Assembly (NCBI GenBank): GCA_038049695.1
Contig: CP142456.1
Location: 81,818,422-81,882,421 of the forward strand
Source: Cinnamomum chago
Lineage: Eukaryota; Streptophyta; Magnoliopsida; Laurales; Lauraceae
Reading direction: 5' to 3'
Length of the DNA: 64,000 bases
Part shown: piece by piece, positions 36,301 to 48,120 of the stretch
Numbering within the stretch: position 1 is the stretch's first letter
Layout: every line of letters begins with the position of its first letter
Translations under genes and position numbers: made by a program
Notes under the pieces: model-generated
Seen by the model: only the letters and a program-made list of their open reading frames with translations
Told to the model about the DNA's origin: nothing
Databases searched by the model: none

Positions 36301-37832
36301 GGAGAGTGAAAGAAGTTTCTGTGTTTTTTTGTTTGAAATCTTTTGCAGTTTCTCGTCCTCTCTTCCATTTTGAGCTGAAAATATTGCGTTTTTTTGCTCG
36401 AGATTCATGAGATTGTGATCAGAATCGTTGTAGCCTTTGATTTTTGAGTTGTTTGGTTTTGAATGACGTGGCATTTCTTTGTTTGTTGTTTCTTGGAATC
36501 TATGAGATTGTAGCATCGGAATCTGTCTTTTGTTTGGAATCGTCTTTTTTTTTTTTTTGGCTTTTTGAGCTGAAAATTTCGGCCTTTTCCGATATTTATG
36601 AGAACGGAATCGAAATCATGTTATAGTCTTGGATTTTGAGCTGTCCGATTTTGGAAAATGTCGCATTTCCATGTTTGTTTGCTTTGGAATCTTTAAGATT
36701 GCAACCTCGGAATCTGCTTCTTCTTCTTCTTCTTCTACAACGCTGTTTCTTACTTCATCTTCTTCTTCAAGATTTTTGAGGTTTTAAAGCGTGATTTCAG
36801 GATTGTTTTGGAAAAAAAATCAAGAGATGATTTTTTCGAGTTCTTGAGGTTTTCTTTCGGTCGTAACTTCAGCATTTCTGATGTTTTTGTATTGCATTTT
36901 CTTTTGTTTACATTTCGTTGAGATCATGTAATCTAGAAAGGAGATAGTGTTTCTAAGTTTTGTTAAGATACATCTGTGGTTGAGACTTGAGAGAAGATTT
37001 CCTCTATGTTTCCAAATTTCCTTGCGTTTTGAGCTATGAAATCGCAAAAAAGGTCAGATGTTGCGTTTAGCGATTTATACTTTTTACAGTTTCCTTCCGT
37101 AATCTTTAATCGTTCATCTTCTTGAAGCAAAAGTGGTGAAATATCTAGGGTTTCTCTCATTTCAAAATGCTGTTCTTCCTTCGATCAAACAAAGTGTTTT
37201 TCAACCATCATAATCTGACCTCCCGTAAGCAAGAGATCAGAGACTTCTGAGATTTTTTTAAAGTTTCTTGCTTTTTAAATCGTACGGTAACCTCTTGACT
37301 GAAAAACCAGGTTTTTCCCCGTTTTGATCTGGTTTCCGAGCATCCCAGGTCCTCTTTTGCATTCTCCGGTCGTTTTCTCACCGGCATTGGTCGTAATCCG
37401 AACCTTTTGTCCTCTTTCATGGCGTTTTTTTTTAATACCTGCGGAAACATTCCTCGCTTTTCTAGGAACCTCTCTCCAAGCACCCATCTGGAATCACTGT
37501 TCTCTTTTTTGTTGTTGTTGTCGTCTTTTGTGAGCGACCCAAGTCGTGCATTCCATTCTTTTTCTAGTCTCTCGTTCTTTTCCTTTCCGTTTGCTTTTTG
37601 GGCGTCTTTTTCGAGCCCAATGCCCACTCAATATCTCATCTTTGTCATATTTTTCCCCCAGCTTTAACGATTCTTCTCAGTCTACTTATTAAACAGGGAG
37701 TTGGAGAGTGGCGCACTTTAATTCATGCTAGGGTTTTAGGGCTTTAGGGGGCTTGGAGTGGGTTGGATTTATCTATTTAATTATTCTTGGCTTATATGAT
37801 TTGGTGTTTGACTTAATGGCAGCTGGTTTCAG

Positions 37833-37949
37833 GTTCTCTGAGGAAAGAGCTGAAATGGGGTTGTCTTTAATGAGCTTTTTGATGCATTTATAGCCTCCCG
37901 CAGCTGCCTGAGAGGATTACGAGGCGCGTTCGCTGTGTTCTAAGCTTCT
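37833..37949 (+). other. Candidate non-coding leader exon with upstream ORF
   Basis: Preceded by a good acceptor (GCTGGTTTCAG, ending 37832) and followed by a good donor (TTCT then GTAAGC at 37950). It holds a 12-codon ORF, ATG 37855 to TAG 37893 (MGLSLMSFLMHL). On the plus strand the only downstream protein gene is the receptor kinase at 43981. The link is inference; transcript data are needed. Confidence 0.45.
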
Positions 37950-40900
37950 GTAAGCTTTTCCATCTCGTTTCTTTAATCCCTGGGCCTTTTGTTGTCCTTT
38001 GCTTTTTCTCCTGTGGACCATCTTTAGCTAGTGCTTTTCGAGAGTTCTATCCAATATTTTGTGGGGTCTGGTTTGCTTGTCTGTACTGTTGTTTTACAAA
38101 CTTTTTGATATACTTTTCTCTGGTTTGTTTTTTTCGTTTGGCTTCTGCTGTCATTCAGCCGTGGGATTGAGATGGCTAATGGTAATTTTGGCTTGAAGGT
38201 TGAGATTTTGTTGTTGTCTCTGTTAAATAATTTGGTAGGTGTGGTCGTGATTCTGCCATTTTTAATTCCTTCCAGCTGTCTCAACTGTAGAGATGGTTTT
38301 TACCAAAAAAAAAAAACTGTAGAGATGGCAGACTCGAAGGGTGATTTGAATCGGTTGAGTGGTGTGATTCGGACCATCCATCTTCTGTGTGCCTACTGCA
38401 TGATGAGCTGTCAAACCCAAAAATCACTATGATGGGACAAGATGGAAAACCTATGAGCAACTATTTGGTTAGCCGGTTAGGGACTGGTAAGTCCCAAAAA
38501 TCACTTTGAAAAGGGAAACTTTTATTGCTTAGCAACCATAGCCAACTCACCTTTTTTTATGTAAAATATTATCACTTCTGTGAAATCCCAAAACCACCCT
38601 TGGATCTGAAGATTTGTGTGATCAACTGTTTAATCCAACTACTTTAGGTCATTTTTAAGTTTGAATTAAATGTATGATGTTGCTGCATGTGGATGGCGTA
38701 AAAAATGAAGGAAGAAAATTGAAGAAACACCAGAAGCAGATACTCTATTTATTTATTTATGTTTGGGTAACTCTCTTAGTTGAGTGGGTAAAAGTCTACT
38801 GCTTGGATGGTTAGGATCATCTGATCAATGTTGCATTTAGGATGGTCCACACGACGAGCAATCACTCTCTACCAGTGTGCAATAGACACTTAGAGAGTTG
38901 ATATGGTATGGAATCATATTGTAATTATCGTGTTAGTGTCCCTGATTAGGCAAGAAAATCATGATGGAAGTATGGTTGTGCGCATTATGATGTTAAGACA
39001 ATTTTCATAGCCCACTTGGACACCCCAAGTTAGCAATGAGTTCACAATTGATTTGTTCCCTGATATATTGAATTCTATCGACAACTGTAAATACTTGTCA
39101 GCCTAGAAGCCTCTGTGTGTTATACTGGTGCCTGACCAGTACCATTTTTTAGAGTGTGAGGTTACTGCTGTGAGGGTTTTGTTGCCTATTGGGAGTGGGC
39201 ACCATTGACCATTCCAATGGGCAATGGGTTGGTGCCTAATGAATGGACACCCTGACCAGTCATTAGAGGGAACCCTTTTGGAGACAATGGCTAGTGACCA
39301 CTAATGCTGCTAATGGGCAAACACTAACCGCTGCACGTCTTGTTGAGCTAACCGAGCTTGGACTGAATCAGCATAGGAACCGAGTTGGCTCACTCAGACC
39401 CATTGAGTGCATAAAAATAAGGCTCTTCAATGCTTCTTGCGATGATGCATATGTACGAAGTGCAAAGTGTGTCTAATGTGCCATTGTGCTCGTGTAGATG
39501 CGGGCGACATGCAGTGCACTGCACCGCTTAAGGTCCCACTCCTAAATAATAAGCTGACACAATAGATATGCAATCTTTTATAAAGCACATTCTCACTTTT
39601 TATTGATGTGGGACAGATAGAAAGTGCTAAGTGAAGTGAGTTGCCAAACATGACGTGGGTTTTGCAAGATTTTTAGAGGAGATCTTTTATCCAAAGTTTC
39701 CATTAAAAGATTATATGATTTTGAATTTTCATTTTCATGAATCAAATACCTAGTCACATTATTGTAAATAATTTGAGAAATCATGAAGAAGCTCCCCATT
39801 AAGATTTTCAGAAATCCCACAATTTAAAATTACAATTAGACCCCCACATTTTTTTGTGAGATTTTAAATGTACCACTATTTATAAGTTGCAAGTAGAACC
39901 TCAAGGTGATTTTTTTTTTCATTGCCAAAACATAATGTATAAATGAAGGTGTCTTATGGGCTTGAATCTTCACACGGTGAAAACATTTGAAGGTTCCATT
40001 TAAGTGCCTATATAGCTATAGCCTTGGATTTCTAACTCCAGATAAGTTCAGAAATACGATCTCATATAAATTTTTTAGCTTAAAATTTTTGAAATGCTCA
40101 ACACAATACACGTCATGTCTATATATTGGATCTGTGAATATGCTTAGAGGAAAAACTCTATCCTCATACAAAGTGGTTCCAGTTCACATTCATATCGGCA
40201 AACCCATTGGAGGTGTTCCTGTTGCCATTACACATCAAAAGAAGGTTCATTAGGAATAAATCTCATTCCCCTCTTAGCATTGCAGGCCCAAACACTGCTT
40301 ATAATCTACGGGGTGGAAATGAGCATTTTATGCTTGTCAATCACATACTGATGATACTTTGCCATTGAACTCAGAATTTGGGATACAAATGGTGAGTTGA
40401 GCTTTCAATCATAGGTGATTAATCATGGGTTTTAAATTCGTTATCTTAATAGTTTCCTAGGCAAGTTTCTTTGCAAGGCCTTTAGTCATGGATCTGCCAA
40501 GTTTTCACTTGTCGACACAAAATCAATTGGGATTACTCTTGAATTAAGCAATCTTGTGACAACCGTGTCTTTGTTCAGTGTACTTGGATTTACCATGGCA
40601 CACTTTATTATAAGCCTGTGCTAGAGTAGATGCACCATCACAATGCAAAGAAATTGATGACATTGGTCCAGGCCAAAGTGGGATTTCCCGGAGTAAATTT
40701 CTTAGTCACTCTACACAAACTTATCTTAGTCCAATGGGCCTGGACTTACCGTTGAATGTTTTAATATACGTTCATGATAGAGTAGATGTAATATCACAAT
40801 GCAAAGTAATTGGTAGGATCTAGGAGTCAAACTAATGCTCTACACCTCTACACTTTACCTTGTTTGGCTTCTTGTTCTTCCTAAGGTTCTTTATTTTTAT

Positions 40901-41370
40901 TTTTATTATCATCAGTAATGAGAAATTATATTGAAAGAGAAAGCCAGATACAAGAAGCCCACCAAACAAACAAAAAGGGGCATGATGGTATAAAGGAATT
41001 ATACCACGAAAAGGAAAAGCAAAAAACAATGAAACATCACACATTGAAAGCCACCAAATTAGAAAACCTATCCACCCCTCGCTTACGAACCAGCAAAACC
41101 ATTTGCTGACCTCCCTACATGTTGAAACTTCACTTGAATCGAGGACGCTAAAGCTCTAATCTCATTAAGGTAAAATTGAAATCTCCAAGGAATGATAGCC
41201 AAAGAAGACACCCCACGAAGTAGCATTGAGATTGTTCTTCCTAAGTTCATAGGGTGTTATGTTAGTTTTCTTATTAAAGATCCTTAGAATGTGACAAGCA
41301 TCAGAATAGCTCAAACCCAACCCCCCTCCCCCACCACACACACACCCCAAAAAAAAAAAAAAAACACTTG
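37950..41370. other. Presumed leader intron of the receptor kinase, 5' part
   Basis: No protein gene recognised. Starts T-rich, as plant introns do, then becomes mixed repeat-like sequence (for example 39570-39830). With 41371-43923 it would make an intron of about 6 kb. Confidence 0.35.
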
Positions 41371-42480
41371 AATAGGAGCATTTGTCATATTCACTCGTGC
41401 CTTTTTTACCTTTTGCTCTGTCATTTTGTTGTGGTACGTCATAAACTGTTCCTTTTAATTCATTATAACTAAAAAATTCTTGGGAAGTATATTCAGCACC
41501 CTAATCTGATCTGAGGGTTTTGATCTTTGAATCTAATAAGTTTTCTAATTTGACCATGCATATTTCAAATTTCTCTTTCACTTCATACTAAAATATATGT
41601 AAATTTCTGAGAATTTATCCATAAACATTATGAAGTATCTTTTACATTTGCGGGACGGTGTTGCTATTGCCATAAATATCAGTCTGTATAAATTCTAAAA
41701 ATCTATTGCTTCTATCTATCTTAGAAAATGTTTTCTTGAAAATTTTAGTTTGCATACAGGTTTCACATTTATCATTCACACCATTAAAGCATTTAGGAAT
41801 TAATACTATTTTAATCTTAATATCCACGCATCTGAAATTAATGTCCTTATCTGCCAAGTCATAAAGAAAGTCTAACTGATACAAGTTAGAGTGGAAGCAA
41901 TTTTATTAGTAGTATTGTGTTGAAACATTCCCCCTGTGACGTTTCTTTGCCTATAAACTTGTTGTTCTTAGTCAAGACGGAAATGTTTGATTCAATTTCA
42001 AAGGCCAATTTGAGGCTGTTCTCACGAGCAAGTCTCCAAATACAATATTATTAGGAATTTTATGTACGCGAAATCCATAATTAAGGTCTAGAATTTTGCT
42101 GGACGCGAGTTTAGAGTCCACATTACATTTGCCTACTATCTTTGCAGTTGACGATTTCCCCATGTAAAATGACTGCTCTTCTTCCATTGTAGGCCTTGTA
42201 CATGTTATGGTCATTGGTGAGATACTTCATAGCTCCGGCATGGACCCACTAACCCTTATCATTGCCTACAATGTTTGCCTCAGAAGTGACTGTAAAATAA
42301 TATTCTTTGGTAGCTTTGGCCTGATTATTTTTCTCTTTTTTGTATTATTGGCAACCCCTATTAAAATGACCCTGTTTCTTACAATGGAAGCATCCACTCT
42401 TCTTTTGGTCTTTCTTACCATTCCTCTTGGATTTCTTGTTATTGCAGTTCACTCGATTCACTGAAGGACCTTATGCATCA
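41371..42480 (-). pseudogene. Decayed Copia retrotransposon: zinc knuckle, protease, integrase
   Basis: Read on the minus strand, from high to low coordinate: gag knuckle CFHCKKQGHFNRGC near 42370 (C-x2-C-x4-H-x4-C); protease-region FYMGKSSTAKIVGKCNVD near 42120; a GAG-pre-integrase block with CETCMQTK and FLEFIQTDIYG near 41700-41780; and an integrase core with LRSD-GAEYTSQEFF and VPQQN pieces near 41440-41500. Multiple stops and frameshifts; no LTRs seen. It lies antisense inside the presumed receptor-kinase leader intron. Confidence 0.75.
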
Positions 42481-42508
42481 TTTCATATTTTTTGCCCTTG
42501 TCTTGGAA

Positions 42509-42984
42509 ATAAAGATGGCAACAGGTCAGGTTGGGTTTGGGTTTAGGCCAACCCAGACACGACTTAATTGGCATGTGCATTGCCCCATACCGAACCCAAC
42601 CTATGACAGGTTTTGTGGTGTTGGATGCCAAACCCACCCCATGATAGTTATGGGTTGGGCAGGATTTATTAGTGGTTGATTTTTTTTTTCAAAAAAATAT
42701 GAAAAATTATTTGAATAAGATAGGATTGAATCCCACAACCCCTACGGGAGAGTATCAACACCTAGAACCACCTGTGCTAATGAAGTTCTATGCGCAAAAT
42801 ATTATTATTTAATATGTAAAGACAAGCAAGGCAGGTCAGGCATAGACAAAACTGAAAAACGCCATGAGCTCAACTTGGGTCGGATTGCGGAAAACTGTAG
42901 CCAAGCAACACACCATCAAACCTTCCCCTAATAGGAGTGGGTGGGGGGTGGGTCCCTGTTTAAAGTCAACCTGTCACCACCCCT
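42509..42984. mobile_element. hAT-like non-autonomous element
   Basis: Ends are imperfectly inverted: the left has GATGGCAACAGGTCAGG, and the reverse-complemented right has GGGGTGGTGACAGGTTG. Flanks TCTTGGAA (42501-42508) and CCTTGGAA (42985-42992) match at 7 of 8. The GGTGGCAACAGG-type end is common among plant hAT MITEs. The segment 42925-42975 is shared in inverse orientation with 13607-13662. Confidence 0.5.
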
Positions 42985-43879
42985 CCTTGGAACCTAGACT
43001 CATTCAGATTGAAGATTTCGACCCAACTGTTTGAGGGTTAATTCCTCCTTATCATGTTTAAGGCCTTTTCTATGTTCCTTCCATCATGGATGCAATTTGC
43101 AGATGATGGACCCGCAATGATGGGATTATTGATCTTGCTTCCTTCTTTTGCCGATTGACTAGACTTCTATTGTTAAATATCTGGGGATCATGAAATTGGA
43201 GAAATAGAAACTTTCTTTTTATGTGCACCACGAGTCATGATTTTTTTTTTCAAACCATCCTAGACCTCTTTCATGGTTACCATGTCTTCATAGAGTTTGA
43301 AAGCTAGTCTGAGATTTCATTCTAGATGTGTTCTTTGCATATAAGTTTGCATTCTAGATTTTCCCTCTAAGATTTCCATTGAAAAAACATATGATTTTGA
43401 AAACATTTTTCATAGAATCAAATGTCCAAACACCATATTGGAAATTATTTGAAAGATTTCCAACATTCTCCATTAGCCACGTGGTTCCTGGCCACCATTA
43501 ACTCTTCCAAATGTACAACTTACTGTCATCTTTTCTGGGTAAAGGTATATTAGGTTAGTTCTATTGAGGGGAATCATTTAATTGTTTATAACTTGGTTAT
43601 GATATTTTCAGCATTAGAAAAGGACGAACTTCTGCAAGCTGAATTGTCATTTGGTCAGACTTGTTCCATATAGGCCTGGACCCTTTAAATAGGAATAACT
43701 TTTGGGAGGGAGCCGTGGAAGTCATTAGATGAATTGTCACTGGTATTTGGATGATCTATGAAATGAATAATTCTATTTTCTTGTGCTTGTTTTCTTCACT
43801 CTTTTATGAACATCGTTCTTATTTCTAGGTCAAGTTTCTCATAGAACTACTCTTATCTGTCAACATATAAACACAAGTT

Positions 43880-43980
43880 AATCCAACCTGAAAGTCATTA
43901 ACACTTCCGTGTTTCTGCTGCAGAAATTCCCAGGCGTCAAACTCCATTTGAGTTATTCTTTCCATTAACAGAGCCACAAA
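43880..43980 (+). promoter_or_regulatory. Splice acceptor and 5' untranslated exon start before the receptor kinase ATG
   Basis: TTCCGTGTTTCTGCTGCAG ends at 43923, a strong plant acceptor, leaving 57 bases of untranslated sequence before the ATG at 43981. This argues that the 5' UTR is spliced and the promoter lies further upstream. Confidence 0.6.
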
Positions 43981-46900
43981 ATGTCTACATTTGTGCTGAC
44001 ATTGAGAAGTTTTCTTATTATTGTGTTCACCTTATCAACTTTCCTGCATCCATCCCTTTCTGGGGAGAACTATGCTGGGGACACTCGGTCGTTAATAGCT
44101 CTACGAGAGGCTCTTGCCCAGAGGAGAGATTCTCTTCCAAGTTGGTTTGATTCAAATGTCCCACCTTGCAACTGGTCTGGCATAAGATGTATGGGTGATA
44201 AAGTTCTCCATGTAGATTTATCATACATGCCATTGGGCCTTCCCATCCCAGGGTGTATTGGAGAATTCAGAGCTCTGAAGCTCCTTAACTTGAGTGGCTG
44301 CGAACTCACTGGATCCATTCCTGAAACCTTATGGAACTTGCAAATGTTACAGTATCTGGACTTGAGTCAGAATGGTTTGTTTGGAGCTCTACCTTGTGCT
44401 GTGTCTAACCTAAAAATGCTCAGAAAACTCATACTTGATCAGAATAGCTTCTTAGGTAGCTTGCCATCCACAATTGGGCAGCTTAAAAACCTCACTGAAC
44501 TGTCCCTCTCCAAAAATTCATTCAGTGGAAATCTTCCACCTGAGCTTGGAAACCTACACAACCTGGATTCTTTGGACATAAGCATGAATTCTTTCTCTGG
44601 AAAGCTACCTTCCAGCTTGGGCAATCTAACTAGGCTTTCATACTTGGATGCTAGCATCAATAGCTTCACTGGTGAAATTTTCAGGGAGATTGGAAGTTTG
44701 AGAAGGCTTGAAATATTGGACCTCTCATCAAACAGTCTTACAGGATACGTACCGCCAGAAATTGGCAGATTGACAAGCCTACAGACTCTCTGGATTGGAA
44801 TGAACAACTTGGAAGGTGGAATTCCATCTGAAATAGGGAATCTGGTCAAGCTGAAGGGCTTTAGGATGCAAAGCTGCAAATTGACAGGAAAGATTCCAGA
44901 TGAAATGTCCAACCTGAGAAGCTTGACAGAGTTAGACATATCGGAAAACCATTTTGAAGGAGAGCTGCCTGCGAGCATTAGCAAGCTGATGAACCTAACT
45001 TACCTCATTGCCACCAGTGCAGGATTGAGTGGGCATATTCCAGAAGAGATTGGAAACTGCAAAAAGCTTGAGACCCTGGATTTATCCTTCAATTCCTTTT
45101 CTGGCCCATTGCCTGAGAGTTTTGCAGGTTTGGAAGCGCTGGACAGTTTTATAGTTGAGGGAAATCATTTATCAGGTCCTATCCCTGCCTGGATTTCGAA
45201 CTGGAGAAGAGTGCAGTCAGTAAGGTTGGGCAAGAATTACTTTGATGGTTCTTTACCTCCCCTGAAGTTGCAGTCTTTGGTGACGTTTTCTGCTGATGCT
45301 AACCAGCTCACCGGTGAAATTCCTCCAGAGATATGTGACTCCAAGTCATTAACCACTCTTTCATTATCAGAGAATGATCTTACGGGTGCCATTGACAACA
45401 CCTTCCGGCAATGTTCAAGACTCACTGATTTGATATTGGCGGGAAACAATTTATTTGGTAATTTACCAGGTTATTTAGGGCAACTGCCACTGGTTACACT
45501 GGAAATGGCTCAGAACAACTTTTCTGGCAAGCTTCCTGAACAGCTCTGGCAGTCTCAGACCCTCATGGAGATATCGCTGGGTAACAATTTGCTAGTGGGT
45601 CAGATTCCTGTGGGCATTGGTAAACTATCTAGTCTAACAAGGCTGCAGCTGGATAACAATTTCTTTGTAGGTGCAATCCCGAGTTCGATTGGAAACCTGA
45701 AAAACCTGACGAATCTATCACTCCATGGTAACAGATTAACTGGTGAGATCCCATCAGAGCTTTTCAACTGTGTAAATCTTGTGGCTTTGGATCTGGGTTC
45801 AAATAACCTTACAGGTGTCATTCCCAAAAGAATCTCTCAGCTGAAGCTTCTTGATAATCTGGTACTGTCTAACAACCATCTCTCTGGCCCAATTCCCAGG
45901 GAGATCTGCTCTGGGTTTCAGCAGGTACCTTTCCCTGATTCTGAGTTCACCCAGCATTATGGCTTGCTTGATCTGTCCAACAACAGGCTTGAGGGTCAGA
46001 TTCCGCCCACTATCAAGAACTGCTTTGTGGCAATGGAGCTCCTGTTGCAAGGGAACAATCTCAATGGCAGCCTCCCTCTTGAGCTTGCAGATCTGTCAAA
46101 TTTGACACTAATTGATCTTTCTTTCAATTCCCTGACAGGGCCAGTTCTGCCTCAGTCTTTTACATCCAAAAATCTCCAAGGTCTCCTCCTTTCAAACAAC
46201 CTGCTAACCGGCCCAATTCCAGACATGCTTGGTTCAAGGATCCCAAGCTTGGTGAAACTCAATTTGTCGAGCAACCAGCTCACCGGTCCATTCCCGTCCT
46301 CCATCCTTGATATCAAGAGTCTGACCCATGCAGACATCAGCCATAATTTCCTCTCTGGACCCATTTTATTGAGCAGGAACAATCCTGGAATCATCTCTCT
46401 ATTAGTCCTCAATGCCAGTAATAATAATTTCTCTGGTGGTCTAACTGAAACAATCTCCAATCTGACATCCCTCGCTGTTCTTGACCTTCACAATAATAGT
46501 TTCACTGGCAGCTTGCCTTCCTCGATTTTGAATCTTTCTTCTCTAACGTATCTTGATGTTTCCAAAAACAGTTTCCAGGAAACAGTCCCTTGTAATATCT
46601 GCAGCATTGTAGGCCTCACATATGTTGACTTCTCTGGGAACAAATTCAAAGGGTATGTGCCAGAGAGCTGTGATGTTGTTAAGCCATGTGTGGTTAAGCC
46701 TGTCTTGCCACCCTGGGAAGCTCGTTCATCCAATCACGGTTTCACCTGGGCCTTTGCTTGGGGCATTGCAGTCAGTGCCACAGCAATCTTTCTTGTCCTT
46801 ATTTTTGGTCTCTACAGACAGAGAATGGTGAGGCAAGAAGCTATAAAGGCTCTAGCTCACTCTAAGGCCAAGCCGGCAGCTATTGAGCCAAGTTCCACTG

Positions 46901-47856
46901 ATGAACTGCTAGCTAAGAGGCCAAAGGAACCTTTGAGCATCAACATTGCCACCTTTGAGCATGCTTTACTGCGACTGACTTTGGCTGATATATTAGCAGC
47001 AACTGAAAATTTCAGCAAGACCCACATCATCGGAGATGGTGGATTTGGAACCGTATACAGGGCATTGCTGCCTGAGGGGCTTACAGTTGCCATCAAAAGA
47101 CTGAATGGTGGGCACTTTCAGGGTGACCGAGAGTTCTTGGCAGAGATGGAAACTATTGGCAAGGTAAATCACCAGAACTTGGTTCCATTGCTTGGTTATT
47201 GTGTTGTCGGCGACGAACGGTTTCTAATATATGAGTTCATGGAGAATGGAAGCCTCGACCTGTGGTTGAGAAATAGGGCTGATGCAGTTGAGACTCTAAA
47301 CTGGCCAGCCCGGTTTAAGATATGTCTGGGGGCAGCACGTGGGCTTGCATTTTTGCACCATGGGTTTGTGCCCCACATTATTCATAGGGACATGAAATCC
47401 AGCAACATCCTGTTGGACCATGGGTTCGAGCCGCGGGTCTCTGACTTTGGCCTGGCGCGCATCATCAGTGCGTGTGAGACTCACGTAAGCACAGATCTTG
47501 CAGGGACGTTCGGGTACATACCGCCTGAGTATGGTCTGACAATGAAGGCCACAACAAAGGGTGATGTCTACAGCTTTGGAGTGGTGGTGCTAGAGCTGCT
47601 GACAGGGCGGGCACCCACAGGGCAGGAAGAGGTGGAGGGAGGAAATCTGGTGGGCTGGGTGAGGTGGATGCAAACAACAGGGAGGGAGACTGCAGTGCTG
47701 GATCCTTATGTGTCTGGATATGGCCCATGGAGAGAGCAGATGGTGCGGGTACTTGCCATTGCAAGGGCATGCACAAGTGACGAGCCTCGCAAGAGACCGA
47801 GCATGCTTGAGGTGGTGAAAATGTTCAAGGAGACTGCAGGAGAAGATTTGGTGTAA
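43981..47856 (+). CDS. MSP1: Leucine-rich repeat receptor-like kinase, MSP1/EMS1 group
   Basis: Plasma-membrane receptor kinase. The group includes rice MSP1 and Arabidopsis EMS1/EXS, which bind small secreted TPD1-type proteins and set early anther cell fates. The 1291-residue single-exon frame has a signal peptide (about residues 1-28), an LRR N-cap with PPCNWSGIRC at 61-70, about 30 plant-type LRRs, a membrane span near 921-945, and a juxtamembrane ELLAKRPKEPLSIN block, as I recall it, typical of MSP1. The kinase has a GDGGFG loop at 1018-1023, Lys1039 in VAIK, HRD with Asp1137 and DFG with Asp1155, so it is RD-type and looks active. Length matches rice MSP1 (about 1294) better than EMS1 (about 1192). 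Many angiosperms carry MSP1-like paralogues, so the anther role is inferred. The frame is intact. Confidence 0.95.
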   Translation: MSTFVLTLRSFLIIVFTLSTFLHPSLSGENYAGDTRSLIALREALAQRRDSLPSWFDSNVPPCNWSGIRCMGDKVLHVDLSYMPLGLPIPGCIGEFRALKLLNLSGCELTGSIPETLWNLQMLQYLDLSQNGLFGALPCAVSNLKMLRKLILDQNSFLGSLPSTIGQLKNLTELSLSKNSFSGNLPPELGNLHNLDSLDISMNSFSGKLPSSLGNLTRLSYLDASINSFTGEIFREIGSLRRLEILDLSSNSLTGYVPPEIGRLTSLQTLWIGMNNLEGGIPSEIGNLVKLKGFRMQSCKLTGKIPDEMSNLRSLTELDISENHFEGELPASISKLMNLTYLIATSAGLSGHIPEEIGNCKKLETLDLSFNSFSGPLPESFAGLEALDSFIVEGNHLSGPIPAWISNWRRVQSVRLGKNYFDGSLPPLKLQSLVTFSADANQLTGEIPPEICDSKSLTTLSLSENDLTGAIDNTFRQCSRLTDLILAGNNLFGNLPGYLGQLPLVTLEMAQNNFSGKLPEQLWQSQTLMEISLGNNLLVGQIPVGIGKLSSLTRLQLDNNFFVGAIPSSIGNLKNLTNLSLHGNRLTGEIPSELFNCVNLVALDLGSNNLTGVIPKRISQLKLLDNLVLSNNHLSGPIPREICSGFQQVPFPDSEFTQHYGLLDLSNNRLEGQIPPTIKNCFVAMELLLQGNNLNGSLPLELADLSNLTLIDLSFNSLTGPVLPQSFTSKNLQGLLLSNNLLTGPIPDMLGSRIPSLVKLNLSSNQLTGPFPSSILDIKSLTHADISHNFLSGPILLSRNNPGIISLLVLNASNNNFSGGLTETISNLTSLAVLDLHNNSFTGSLPSSILNLSSLTYLDVSKNSFQETVPCNICSIVGLTYVDFSGNKFKGYVPESCDVVKPCVVKPVLPPWEARSSNHGFTWAFAWGIAVSATAIFLVLIFGLYRQRMVRQEAIKALAHSKAKPAAIEPSSTDELLAKRPKEPLSINIATFEHALLRLTLADILAATENFSKTHIIGDGGFGTVYRALLPEGLTVAIKRLNGGHFQGDREFLAEMETIGKVNHQNLVPLLGYCVVGDERFLIYEFMENGSLDLWLRNRADAVETLNWPARFKICLGAARGLAFLHHGFVPHIIHRDMKSSNILLDHGFEPRVSDFGLARIISACETHVSTDLAGTFGYIPPEYGLTMKATTKGDVYSFGVVVLELLTGRAPTGQEEVEGGNLVGWVRWMQTTGRETAVLDPYVSGYGPWREQMVRVLAIARACTSDEPRKRPSMLEVVKMFKETAGEDLV

Positions 47857-48120
47857 TCAAAATCCAAGTGGATGTGGACATGGATATGCTTTTAGCATTG
47901 GTACAAGTAGTAACTAACGATGCTTCGGTTTCGTATATTTGCGATATATATTATATGCTCACTGGTATTAGGTATGGTAAAGTGAAGTGTACAAAAGGGG
48001 GGGAAACAGGAAAAATATGTCCTAAGCTCCAGCACGGGATGCACTCTTGCTTCATTGTTTTATAGAAATGACATGTTTTTCAGGAACATTGGTTTCTTAC
48101 TTGAGCCCATGTTTGTGAGT
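47857..48120 (+). other. Probable 3' UTR of the receptor kinase
   Basis: Sequence after the TAA is T-rich, with no other gene on this strand close by. The poly(A) site is not determined. Confidence 0.4.

Noticed and set aside
36042..36516. Minus-strand frames rich in Lys, Arg and Glu
   Set aside because: They are the reverse reading of CTTCTT/TTCTTC tracts in the leader repeats.
44027..47776. Several antisense open frames (up to 181 codons) across the receptor kinase gene
   Set aside because: They are shadows of a repetitive, low-stop LRR coding sequence; no domain or start context supports them.
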